Origin: Phialophora verrucosa
Taxonomy: Eukaryota; Ascomycota; Eurotiomycetes; Chaetothyriales; Herpotrichiellaceae
Direction: 5' to 3'
DNA length: 64,000 nt
Assembly (NCBI GenBank): GCA_002099365.1
Contig: MSED01000001.1
Span: 2,356,001 to 2,420,000 of the forward strand
Position 1 is the stretch's first letter, and each line of letters begins with the position of its first letter. Shown piece after piece: positions 33,101 through 42,705 of the stretch. The notes below the pieces were generated by a model that did no database searches, had not been told where the DNA came from, and was given only the letters and a program-made list of their open reading frames with translations. The position numbers were made by a program, and so were the translations under genes.

Positions 33101-33930
33101 AGTGAGAGCAGACGCCGCGGCAGCCGCTTCCTCCTTCCTCTTCGCCAACAGAGCTTTAGCAAGCACGGCGCTGGCCGGCAATTCATCGAGTTCGCGCCTT
33201 CCAAAGACCGCAGTCGCGATCGGTGTTGGTGGCAGAGGCACCTCATCTGGCTTGGGTGTCACAAATTCGAGACCGAGGCCATCCTTGCCCTGTCGCTTTT
33301 CTTCCTCATCGTCGTCGTCTTCGTTGTCCTCCTCCGCCAGCACAGTGACATCCTCAGCATCTTCAGAGATCTCGTTCAACCTTCGCCGTCGCAAGGAAGA
33401 GCTAGACGAGGTTAAGGATCCGGCGGACGGTAGCAGCATTGTGGACAGACCCAAGGCGGACTCGGTCAGCTCGGAGGCTGCAGCGAAGGAGAAGACGGTG
33501 TCATGCGGTGTGAAGGTCTCCAGGACAGATTGAAATTGCACGGTAAGCCGCACTGCAGGGGGTGAGGCAGGTCAGTCACCCAGTCTTTGTCCCGAATTCA
33601 CACGTCCACGCACCTTGCAGCAGTCGAGATGTCCCGTCCGGCACATATTTGAGAACAACCTTCTTGCGTCGATACTGCACCAACCCGTACAACGGTGATT
33701 TCTCTCCATAGTTCTGGATCAAGGCCCGCACTTCGGGCACTCCCCCAGTCCCCTTGCTCAGCACCTCTACCGTGTCGCGATTAACGTACTTCAGCAGGAA
33801 CCTGAACCACGTCAGCATTCAAAGCATCAAGCAGCGCGGAGCGCAGAGCGACATACCATCCTCCTGCATCCGCCTGCGCAGCTTGGAGCGCCTCGGCGAC
33901 TGCAGCTCCATCAAGCCCATTCAGTGACAT
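30198..33930 (-). CDS. ADF-H and PH domain protein (putative actin/cortex scaffold)
   Basis: Four exons (33930-33857, 33801-33614, 33552-30301, 30247-30198; introns 55, 61 and 53 bp) encode 1187 residues. Residues about 1-125 form an actin-depolymerising-factor-homology domain (MSLNGLDGAAVAEALQAA, then LVQYRRKKVVLKYVPDG and FQSVLETFTPHDTVFSF). About 900 residues of Ser/Thr/Pro-rich disordered sequence follow, with an acidic EDNEDDDDEEE patch. The C-terminus is a PH domain (about 1060-1187; VDIGDVNVQFPETFLWKRRF, then AYLQLYGAR at the end). Without the last intron the protein would end prematurely in an unrelated tail; splicing restores the closing PH helix. ADF-H domains bind actin and PH domains bind phosphoinositides, so a cortical link is inferred. 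The specific role is unknown to me. Confidence 0.85.
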
Positions 33931-35293
33931 TGCTTAGCCTTCATCGGAGAGGCTCAAGTGTGCGCTTGTTCACAACGCGCGTTCGTGTGCACTGTATAGC
34001 GCAGCCAGTTGGTGGTCCAATATGAGGAGTATAGAAGTACACCAGCTGAGGGCATTGACACCAGCCCCCAAGATCAATCAATAACCACCGCCGACAGCAG
34101 CTGGCAGGAACAACAGCCTCGAACGCCCCCGGGACTGTGCAGGATGCACCTTTGAGGGGAGCCCACATGCAGGATGGAGGACATTTGACAAATGGGGCAC
34201 AGCGCGGAACTCAATGGGCAGGTTAAGCACTGTCAGGGGTGCTGGACCAAGCCCATTTCGGAGCGACGGCATGGATAGCACGCTCACAGTCCGTGGTCGA
34301 TGTGCTTCAAGAGCGTGACAGTGGAGTGGGCTTTGACGCTGAAACCCCCGAAGACGGCTGCGATCCAGGCGTCCCATTCGCCCATCTCGACCTCTCCACG
34401 GGCCAATTTCCCGAACCCTGCTGCCGGCCTGCGGCTAGAGCAACAGAGACAGACACCATTCCCCTTTTGCAGGTTTGAATTTCCTCCTCCCACGTAAAAC
34501 AAGCGAAAGTCTCTCCAGAGCTCGATGCCGTCTACGCGGGCGAAGGCTGCTGGACACACATCTGATGTCGATCTTTCATCTCTTCGACGCCTCAGGTCTC
34601 TCAGCTTCTCGGACGAAGTCCCGATCTCGATTTGCCGGACGAGTCCGGCGGGACTTGGAGTAGCAGGTGTCAATGGCATCTGAAACATACATAGCGGCCC
34701 GGTATCTGTCCGTGTCAAACATAGATCAGGACACACTACTTGCACTCTTGGGCGCTTGGTCGTGCATGAAGAGGGCCTTTCTGGAAACCGAAATTCGGAT
34801 TCCGCTGAGCATGTGCCAAACGTTGACAGCTTCGCCAAATCCATTCTGACTGCGACGGTTCCTTGCTCATGTCACGCGGAACACGACTACGAATCTGCAG
34901 CCGAGGCCTCAGTATTCTACCATCCATAAACTATTGACACGCCGTTTCTCGCGCGTTCCGCAAACGAGAAACGTTCCATCAAATGGCGAGATGACACCGT
35001 CAAGTGTCCGCATCCAACATGGTTGAGTTCCTTGATGGAGTTCTCGACTCTATGTACGGAGTATCGCAGCAGGTCTGTAGCTAGTACCGATATTGCGAAG
35101 TGCGTTGAGCCGTTTCGCGAGATGAACGCCAGACCACGTGAATCGAATCTCGACATGTTCGGGGGCGGCCGACGGTTGGTTCCAACACCAATGACGTCGG
35201 GCAAAGTATATCTATCAGAGCGGGCTAGTCGAGAGCGAAAGGTGAGAAGTGTGCCGCCTCACGCATCTAAATCTCCTTCCTGAACTTCCCGCC
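33931..35293. other. Intergenic region between divergent ADF-H/PH and OHCU decarboxylase genes
   Basis: 1.36 kb. A minus-strand frame at 34844-34284 (186 codons) has no recognisable motif and I do not call it. A GTACGGAGTAT motif lies at 35054-35064. Otherwise I see nothing. Confidence 0.5.
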
Positions 35294-36035
35294 ATGGCCG
35301 CTCTGCCACCTATTTCAACCCTCCCGTCACTCGAGACGGAAGAGCGAGCTCGAGTCCTCGACTTGCTTTTTGAACCATGTACTCAACTCCACACGTTATC
35401 CGTGAGCCTGCTACGCGAACAGCATTTCTCTTCGTACAGCGACCTCATTGACGCCGTAGGCAACCAGCTCCAGGAGCTCCATCAGTCAACCCTTGAAAGC
35501 GATCACAAATGGCTCGAGGCAATACTATCCGCTCACCCCAGGTTAGGTGAAAAGAAAGTGGACAGCGAGCAATCCCGTAAGGAGCAAGCACAGCTTAACC
35601 AAGGTGGAGCAGACCAAGCGGAGAGGTTAGCGGAATTGAACCGCAAGTATGAAGACAAGTTCCCCGGCTTGAGATACGTGTATGGGTTGCCCGTCCTGCC
35701 TCCATCCTAGCTAGCCCTGCAAGACGTCCTCAACCAGGCTATGCCCTCCTAACATCTTTCGACAGAGTCTTCGTCAATGGCCGGAGTCGGCCCGTCATCA
35801 TGGAGGACATGGAGAAACGAATAAACCGTGGCGATATCCAGCTGGAGAAACAGGAAGCCATCCAGGTAGGTTTGTCCTTGATCCCTCGTCCCCGGGCACC
35901 TAGCACTCCTGGCGCGTCCCCTCCCGTCCCTGCCCACAACGGTCAGAAGTAGTGATACTGACTGCCGTCTTCTCTCTTCGAACAAAGGCAATGGTCGACA
36001 TCGCAAAGGACCGCGCGAAGAAACTGGACGGTTGA
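35294..36035 (+). CDS. 2-oxo-4-hydroxy-4-carboxy-5-ureidoimidazoline (OHCU) decarboxylase
   Basis: Three exons (35294-35679, 35766-35865, 35988-36035; introns 86 and 122 bp) encode 177 residues. The OHCU-decarboxylase fold is marked by the HPRLGEKK motif, LAELNRKYEDKFPGLRYV and VNGRSRPVIMEDMEKRI. The enzyme performs the last step of urate oxidation, converting OHCU to S-allantoin after urate oxidase and HIU hydrolase, usually in peroxisomes or cytosol. The C-terminus KKLDG is not a classic PTS1. The last intron uses an AAAG acceptor. No other purine-catabolism gene lies nearby, so it is not in a purine cluster. Confidence 0.9.
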
Positions 36036-36867
36036 GCATGTGATCATGTCCCGGGCATCCATCCGATGTGTATGACTACCACAGTACCGAGTACACAGTA
36101 CAGAACAGCGGAAATGACTGCTCGTAGACATGCACATGGCCTCACACAAGCATCAGATGTTAGGCACGATATGCGTGTCTACAATACAGCCAATGTGGAT
36201 TGCTCCGCTTGTCGCGAAACAGGACAACATCAGATATCTTTCGCTTTTGTGGCCTTCCGCAACGATCCTAGAGCTTGCAAGGTGTTCGCCTCGCTCCCTC
36301 CTGGGGCAACCAATGCCCTATTATCTCCCATTCCCACGTAGGGTAAGTCACACGCGGGGCTGAATTCTGCACAAAGGCAACCAGTGATCGCCCAGCCGGC
36401 ATTCTCGAACGATCGTGCCGCTCCGTCGCTGTTTCGTCAAAGTGCAAGTCCATCCCACCTCGTCGCCCGGGATCCGGCTTGATTGCGAGCATTCTCGTTG
36501 CAATCACCAACCTGCGATGGTATGGGGGCGCGGTCGAAAGGAGTGGACCTATTTCGTCGTTGGAACATGAGTACCTGCGCCGCGATCGAAGAACAAACCG
36601 ATATGATTTGACCTGTCATGATATGATATATGGACTCCGCCCTACGCGACCATCGCTCGACAGTAACATACCGTTGGCATTCTTCTAGCTTGAGTCTAGC
36701 AAGCATGACCTTCGCGCGTTCTTGCATTGGGAAAAAAGGAACACAACATCTTCGCACTAATGTGTTTAGTCGCGACAACGTAGTCCGGCGCAGACGACCG
36801 TAATCACAGATCGTCAACTCATTCTCGCAAGGCCGACGCCACATCTTCCCTCCGTACCCACAGCCGA
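36036..36867. other. Intergenic region between convergent OHCU decarboxylase and vma13
   Basis: 832 bp. A GTACCGAGTAC motif followed by ACAGTAC lies at 36084-36100. There is no supported coding frame. Confidence 0.55.
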
Positions 36868-38469
36868 CTACTTCTCAAAAGTATACCTCATCCACTCGCC
36901 TACGGCCTTCAAACTCTCCCACCGAACACTCTCGTCACTATCGCCCATCAACTCCAACAACCTTGCCTTGAGACCTAGTTTCTCCAGCATGGACCTCTGC
37001 TCTGGCACTTGTTTCACCAGATTGCCAACATCGTTACTCGCGATCGCCAACACTTTCTTGTCGTTGTCCCAGGGCTTCGACAAGATCTCGGCGAGTTTCT
37101 TGGCGAGTTCGCCGTTCTTGTCCTCGAGGATCTTACGCGCATTTTCGCGCCAGAAAGTTGGATTACGGTGGGGTGGGGACCAGCGTAAATGCCCGGATTG
37201 CACCTCGTCAGCGTACTCATCGAAGGTGGTTTGGTTCTTGGTGTATTCTTCCAGCATGGACTTGAGAGCTTCGAGGTCCTCGAGGAGGTCTGGATCGGTG
37301 AGATGGCGGCCGCTCAGATTGGAAAGCAGGGCCGGAAGTCTGGCTGTGGTAGCGGTGGCAATGAGGGTCTCCTTATTCGTCGACAGTAGGTTGGTTAGAG
37401 TCGCCACTAGGAGTCGGGTGGTCTTCTCTTTTGGTGACATCCGAAGCAGCTGGGTGTATAGGGGCACGATCTCCTGGTCCCTGGGTAAACGTTAGCCCGG
37501 GCTCTCGATTTCAGGCTCCTCCCTCGATCTCTTACTGTTCGAGCCCTTCGCCCACCAGCTCCCCCTCAAAGCTCAGCTGCCAAATCACTAGTAGGACGTG
37601 GTACATGAGCTGGAGGCTGACGCCGCCACCAAATCTGGTGTCACTGCTTCGAATGCTGGCATTGCCACTCCATAGCGTCGAATCATTATCCTTTGCTGCT
37701 CCGGCCGCTTTGCGGAGGATGTCAAATAATGGGTCGACAGTGTCGTCTCTCTGCTTCCAAAAGATCTCTTTTGATTGTGTGGTTCGGAGCAGTTGTGACA
37801 TGTGCTGGACTCCGATATCCTGTAGACCGCCGTCTTGGTTCTTAACCAACTTCGCGAGATAAGAGTAGAGCTGCGGAAGGGCTTCGTCGTCTCTCGAGGC
37901 CGGAGGTGAGGAGGTAGTTATAGAATAGGCGATGAGGTTGACCAGAAACGTAGCTGAGAGTAAGGGTATCGGGTCTTGTGGCTCGCTACCCTGGCTGAGA
38001 AACGACAAGAAGGGTTTATAAGGGTTTGGGTGCTTTAGAATGGCAGCTGCAAGCTCCGGAGCATCTAATTCAGGTCAGCTGTATTCCTGGGGCCTGGTGG
38101 GCGCAAATGCTCAATTCGTATACCATTGATGAGGTCTGTCGCCAGTACGAGGATATACTGGATGATATCACTCCGTTTGGAGGCCTTGTCGAGCACGCTG
38201 CCGCCGCCTGAGCCGCCTACTAGCAAGTTGCTGTAGCTGTTGACATCCTTGTCGATTGTCTGTTTCCGCTGCTCTTTTCTGACCTTGTCGACTGATCGTA
38301 TCCTCTTCAGCTGGTCCTCTGTCAGGTTCCCCGCTCGCACAGCGCCATCCCAAGGTATCTGCGATCCTGTTAGACGGTTCAGCTTCGGTACAAACACTTC
38401 GAGACTTACTGGGCGGGCTCTGATGTTGCTCTGCAGGGAAGCGAGATATGCTGGCGGGCTCAATGACAT
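36868..38469 (-). CDS. vma13: V-type proton ATPase subunit H (Vma13)
   Basis: Four exons (38469-38410, 38358-38124, 38064-37536, 37480-36868) encode 478 residues. Conserved blocks include IPWDGAVRAGNLTEDQL, DIIQYILVLATDLIN, LLVIWQLSFEG and, in the C-terminal armadillo-like domain, NPTFWRENARKILEDKNGEL and VRWESLKAVGEWMRY. Subunit H is a V1-sector regulator that activates ATP hydrolysis in the assembled pump and silences free V1. It sits on the cytoplasmic face of the vacuole and Golgi. The first intron (38409-38359, 51 bp) is in frame and has no stop, so the raw reading frame contains 17 spurious residues; removing it restores the normal IRARP-IPWDG junction. The gene is divergent from the golgin gene, 493 bp away. 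Confidence 0.94.
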
Positions 38470-38962
38470 CTTTGTCCACCAGGTGCGATGTGATTCAGAT
38501 CAGAGAGTATGTCAAGTCCCAGTTCAAGCGACCAAAGCCATGAAATATGCTCTTTCAAGCTCTTTCAGGGTGTGGGTTGCGAAGAATAAGCGTCACAGTA
38601 ATTCTATCTGCATCATAATCTTCTAGTGAAGCTGTGAACGTGGAGGTGGTTGCGGGAGGAGCTTCCCACGCAGTGCAGGGTATGTAAGGCAGGTTAAGGC
38701 AGGGCTGACTAGCCGACCCAGAGGCTTGACGTCGGCGGGACAAGCGCCCATCTTTCCCCATTCGTGTCCGCGCAGCCCGACAATTTGTCCTCAAGGAGAA
38801 CGCGTCAACATTCGTATGCCAGTCGCCCATTTGACAGTTCAGTCTTCTGCTGCCATGTTATATGTTTCGCCGTCTGCCTTTCTGGGGCCAGTCTCGGACT
38901 TCCTGTCGAGCCTAGCACGGCATTAATATCACCACTAGGCGACATTACCTGACTTGACAACC
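38470..38962. promoter_or_regulatory. Divergent spacer vma13 / TMF golgin
   Basis: 493 bp between the two ATGs. Short frames here have no content. It must hold both promoters. Confidence 0.45.
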
Positions 38963-41455
38963 ATGGCGGCCAAACCAAGAACAGGGTGGAATTTCTTGCA
39001 GCAGGCTGTCGCCTCTGTTGAGTCGAAGTTAGATGACATTTTGGCCGAAGAAGGCGACCGCCCGAAAAGAACGAACACTCCTTCCCACACCAAGAAGCCG
39101 TCCTCGGATCTCTCACGGAGCAACAGCAATGCCTCTGGCACGAATGATCGACTTCAGGAGCGTCTCGCCCGAGCCATGGCCAAGAAGAGCGCGAGCCGAA
39201 CTGAAAGCCCAGTGCCCCAAGATGAATCGTTGAGCCCAGTCTCTAGAGGGGCAGATCTCCCTACAGCCGCAGATGGCGCAGCGGCGGAAGCCTCGCCGAT
39301 CCTGATGCCAGACGCTTCCGACGCGACTCCACGAAGTACTACACAAAAGACAGACGACGGCAGTCAGGACATAGACAGCAACCAGCCCACACCGGAGGTG
39401 GATACCAATGCCCTGATGGGAAAAGAAAGAGCAGTCCCACCCATTTCGCTGCAGTCAGATGACGATTCGACATGGGATTCTACAGACGCTGTGAGAGAGA
39501 GCCAGGCATTCTCAAACAGGCCATCGCAAGATGGACAAAGACAGAGTATAGACAGTCAGACAAAACAGAGTACAGCGGAGGTCCTGGAGGCACAAGCGGA
39601 AATGAATGTCTATCTTGAGCGCATAGATGCGTTACGAAGGGATCTCCAAACACTGGTTGACAGCGTCTCGGAGTCTGCACGTAAGAACGCCGATACTGCA
39701 AAACAGGCCGCCCACTCTGCCGAACCTGGGAGTCTGGAGCAGAAGATAAATCAGAAGGATGAGAGGATAGCTCTTCTTATTGAGGAGGGGACGCGATGGT
39801 CAAAGACGGAAATGGACCTCCGCAGTGCGATCAAGAAAATTCGGGCGCAGGCAACGGCCAGCGCCAAAGAAAAAGAAGCCGCCAAGGTCCGCGCAGAACG
39901 GGCTGAGCAGGTTTCCAGAGCAATGGAAGATCGAGCCAAAAGAGCGGAAGCTGCAAGCAAGCGCGCGGAGCAGAATCTGGCAGCGACATCAACCGCGACG
40001 AGAGACCTCGAGGCTGTAAGAAAGGAGCGAGATGCATTAACCGCGACTTTGACAGACATGAAGGCCCAATTAGCGAAGGCCCATGCAAAAGCGGAAGCGG
40101 CTGAGAGCAAAGCACAATCCGATCAGCTGGAGAAGGAGAGGAAAAGAGTAGCAGAACTACAAGACGAGCTGAATAGTGTCAAAGTCGAGCGACAAACCTC
40201 TGAAGAGAAACTGCGTCGTGAGATCAAGGAGCTTCAGGCAGCCTTGGAAAGGGAGAGGGAGCAAGCACGCACCATGGAGTCTGAAATGCTGAGCGAGCAG
40301 GCGGCTCTTGAAAGCAAACTCGAGTCGTACAGAATTCGCGCTGAAGAAGCATCATCCACGGATACTGGTCACACGCAGGCCAAGCTACTCCGGCAGATTG
40401 AGACGCTACAAAACCAGTATGCCGCGGCGAGTCAGAACTGGCAAGGCATTGAGAGCTCTCTACTGGGTAGAATCATCAACCTCGAAAAAGAACGTGATGA
40501 AGTCGTCTCGAGGGATGCAGATCTGCGGAAGAAGGCGCGGGACACTACGCTCAAGCTCAAGAATGCGGAAAGAGAGCTAGACAGCATGCGGAATAAGTAT
40601 GCCGACATGGACAAGTCACTGGCGGATGCCAACGAAGAAGTACAGCGATCGCAAAGGAAAACGATCCAGCTTGAAAAGGACCTTGCGGACGCGGTTAAAG
40701 ACCTCGAGACGCAGAAGCAGGCTGCGGAGCGCGAATTGCAACGCAGGATCGACGAGGAGAAATCAAAGTGGACGGCAAATCTGCATATTCCACGCACGGA
40801 ATCTCCTGCGGCATCACTCCGCAAGAACTCGGGACTAGGTTTTGACATGAATCACCTGATGAGCCCCGTACAATTCGAGCGAGCCACGAGTCGACGTTCC
40901 TCCATCATGCCCAACACGTTTGACTCGAATACTCCGCCACGTCAACAGTCCACCACTTCTTTCCGCGGTCTGGCAAATGGGTCGATTGCCGAGACGCCCT
41001 CGGTCGTGACGTCCATGGACCACGATGAATATTTTGCCAATATACCGCCTACACCCATGACAACAAGCCACCACTCTCAAAGGGGCGGCGTCAACGATCT
41101 GATATCCACGTCGACTGTTGGTGCGGGTCCTTCAGTACAGCTTGTCGAACGCATGTCGGCCAATGTACGGCGTCTGGAAAGCGAAAAGGCCGCATCCAAG
41201 GATGAGCTGGCCCGCCTTACCACCCAGCGGGACGAAGCCCGGCAAGAAGTGGTAAGCTTGATGCGCGAAGCGGAAGGAAAGCGCAGGATCGAAGAGCGTT
41301 TGAGGGCCTTGGAGAAGGAGCACGCCAGTTTGAGCCAGCGGCACCAGACCACGCTGGAACTGTTAGGCGAGAAAAGCGAGCAGGTGGAGGAGCTCAAAGC
41401 CGATATCCTGGATGTGAAGCAGATGTATCGGCAATTGGCGGACACCATGAAATGA
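38963..41455 (+). CDS. TMF/Sgm1-type golgin, long coiled coil
   Basis: An intronless frame of about 830 residues from MAAKPRTGWNFLQQAVASVE. The N-terminal 20 residues (WNFLQQAVASVESKLDDIL) are characteristic of TMF1 homologues. A disordered Ser/Pro/Asp stretch follows to about residue 200. A continuous coiled coil covers about 200-610, rich in A/E/K/R heptads, then a linker with NTPPRQQSTTSFRG-like sequence. The C-terminal about 110 residues match the TMF TATA-binding (GRAB-like) domain (LLGEKSEQVEELKADILDVK). TMF and yeast Sgm1 bind the Rab6/Ypt6 GTPase and tether vesicles at the Golgi. The frame extends three codons upstream without an ATG, so the start at 38963 is clear. Confidence 0.87.
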   Translation: MAAKPRTGWNFLQQAVASVESKLDDILAEEGDRPKRTNTPSHTKKPSSDLSRSNSNASGTNDRLQERLARAMAKKSASRTESPVPQDESLSPVSRGADLPTAADGAAAEASPILMPDASDATPRSTTQKTDDGSQDIDSNQPTPEVDTNALMGKERAVPPISLQSDDDSTWDSTDAVRESQAFSNRPSQDGQRQSIDSQTKQSTAEVLEAQAEMNVYLERIDALRRDLQTLVDSVSESARKNADTAKQAAHSAEPGSLEQKINQKDERIALLIEEGTRWSKTEMDLRSAIKKIRAQATASAKEKEAAKVRAERAEQVSRAMEDRAKRAEAASKRAEQNLAATSTATRDLEAVRKERDALTATLTDMKAQLAKAHAKAEAAESKAQSDQLEKERKRVAELQDELNSVKVERQTSEEKLRREIKELQAALEREREQARTMESEMLSEQAALESKLESYRIRAEEASSTDTGHTQAKLLRQIETLQNQYAAASQNWQGIESSLLGRIINLEKERDEVVSRDADLRKKARDTTLKLKNAERELDSMRNKYADMDKSLADANEEVQRSQRKTIQLEKDLADAVKDLETQKQAAERELQRRIDEEKSKWTANLHIPRTESPAASLRKNSGLGFDMNHLMSPVQFERATSRRSSIMPNTFDSNTPPRQQSTTSFRGLANGSIAETPSVVTSMDHDEYFANIPPTPMTTSHHSQRGGVNDLISTSTVGAGPSVQLVERMSANVRRLESEKAASKDELARLTTQRDEARQEVVSLMREAEGKRRIEERLRALEKEHASLSQRHQTTLELLGEKSEQVEELKADILDVKQMYRQLADTMK

Positions 41456-41531
41456 ACGAGATATCATACGCCGGATACGTCTTGAATTCCTATACCAGCT
41501 CGCTTGTCGTCAATGTTTTTCGTCGAATTGG

Positions 41532-42251
41532 TCAAGTGAACGAGTCGATTCCCTCCCTCTCGGCCGCCTTCACAATGTACGACCGCACTTTGGCGTCCGG
41601 CGCGCACTCAATGGCCAGTCTGCCATCAACATCCCTCTTGTCTGTCTCCGCACCAGCCTTTAGCAATTCGACCGCGACATCACCATTTCCCTCACTGATG
41701 GCGTGATGCAGTGCGGTCAAGCCATCCATATCCGTAGCATTGATGGGCGATTTGTTCTCTAGTAATATCCTGACAATGGGTACATTGCCAGCCGCCGCAG
41801 CACGGTGAAGAGCTAGTTGCCCTCTCTTATCCTTTACCCTCGCGCTGGCGCCGTGTTTGAGCAGCGTCCTGCAAACTTCGAGGTTGTTCTTCGACACAGC
41901 TAGGTGTAGCGGGGTGACGCCTGAATTCGTAGGCATTTTGGGATCGGCATCTTTGGAGAGCAGGATTTCTATGATGGGAAGCCCGGAGTTGTCTTTCAGG
42001 GACGAGGCAATCGCGAGGGATGTCCAGCCTGAACCATCCTGTGCGTCAGGATCGAAGGAGCGAGTGGAGGCGAGAAGTTTGACGATGTCGAGGCGCGCGA
42101 AGGCGCAGGCCCAGTGAACAGGAAGTCGCTCGTCTTGGTCGCGCAGGTTTGCCAGTTTGGGGTTTGCCCTGAGCAACGACTCGACAACTTGGAGCCTGCC
42201 CTCGCGAGCCGCCTCGTGAATTGCGTACTTGTCCTCTGTAGACTCCGCCAT
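41532..42251 (-). CDS. nas6: Proteasome assembly chaperone Nas6 (gankyrin/PSMD10)
   Basis: An intronless frame of 239 residues made of about six to seven ankyrin repeats, for example YAIHEAAREGRLQVVESLL, LPVHWACAFARLDIVKLL, TPLHLAVSKNNLEVCRTLL and TALHHAISEGNGDVAVELL. Length and the acidic N-terminus (MAESTEDKY) fit Nas6/gankyrin, which binds the Rpt3 ATPase and guides assembly of the 19S base. Upstream in-frame ATGs exist (42356), but their product is Pro/Leu-rich leader; the ATG at 42251 matches the family. The stop lies only 76 bp from the stop of the convergent golgin gene, so the two 3' UTRs probably overlap. Confidence 0.88.
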   Translation of the reverse strand: MAESTEDKYAIHEAAREGRLQVVESLLRANPKLANLRDQDERLPVHWACAFARLDIVKLLASTRSFDPDAQDGSGWTSLAIASSLKDNSGLPIIEILLSKDADPKMPTNSGVTPLHLAVSKNNLEVCRTLLKHGASARVKDKRGQLALHRAAAAGNVPIVRILLENKSPINATDMDGLTALHHAISEGNGDVAVELLKAGAETDKRDVDGRLAIECAPDAKVRSYIVKAAEREGIDSFT

Positions 42252-42705
42252 GGCGAGCAGCAAAGGGTGAGGAGGGAGTGCAGGCAGAGAGGGTACGGGG
42301 GTCTGGCGCGTCATGCCCAACTCGCCGGCCACGCGGCCTAGAACAACAACCCCCACAGGCCCTGGAACTAAGTAAATCCGGTCCGACGAGGCTGCATTTG
42401 TTTTCTAGCCTGGATCGGCAAGGCTCGTAAATCCCACGCCGGAGGTGAAAACGTGAACGCATCTTTCATTGGCCTCCAACTTCAACCCTCAGTCTGCGAC
42501 TTGACTTACCCCAGTAGTTGACGTTGTCCACTCGCTTAGGCTTCGTCGCAGTCGTCCGTGGGCGCCGTGGGTGCGAGTCTAGGTAGTGGCTATCGCCGGG
42601 CTCCCGCCCACTGTCCGCATGATCTGAACTATCTTTCTACCCCTCCCACTGGAAATTGGCTCTCGCTGTGTCGTCTTCATCTCAAGATGCCCTTGCTTCA
42701 ATCTC
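42252..42705. promoter_or_regulatory. Divergent spacer nas6 / Zn2Cys6 regulator
   Basis: 454 bp between the two ATGs with no coding content that I support. It holds both promoters. Confidence 0.45.

Noticed and set aside
32862..33533. 223-codon frame opposite the ADF-H/PH gene
   Set aside because: It is a shadow of the Ser/Pro-rich coding region on the other strand; Ser/Gly/Arg-rich with no domain.
34284..34844. 186-codon minus frame between the ADF-H/PH and OHCU genes
   Set aside because: No motif or hydrophobic pattern; ATG context and composition look like chance.
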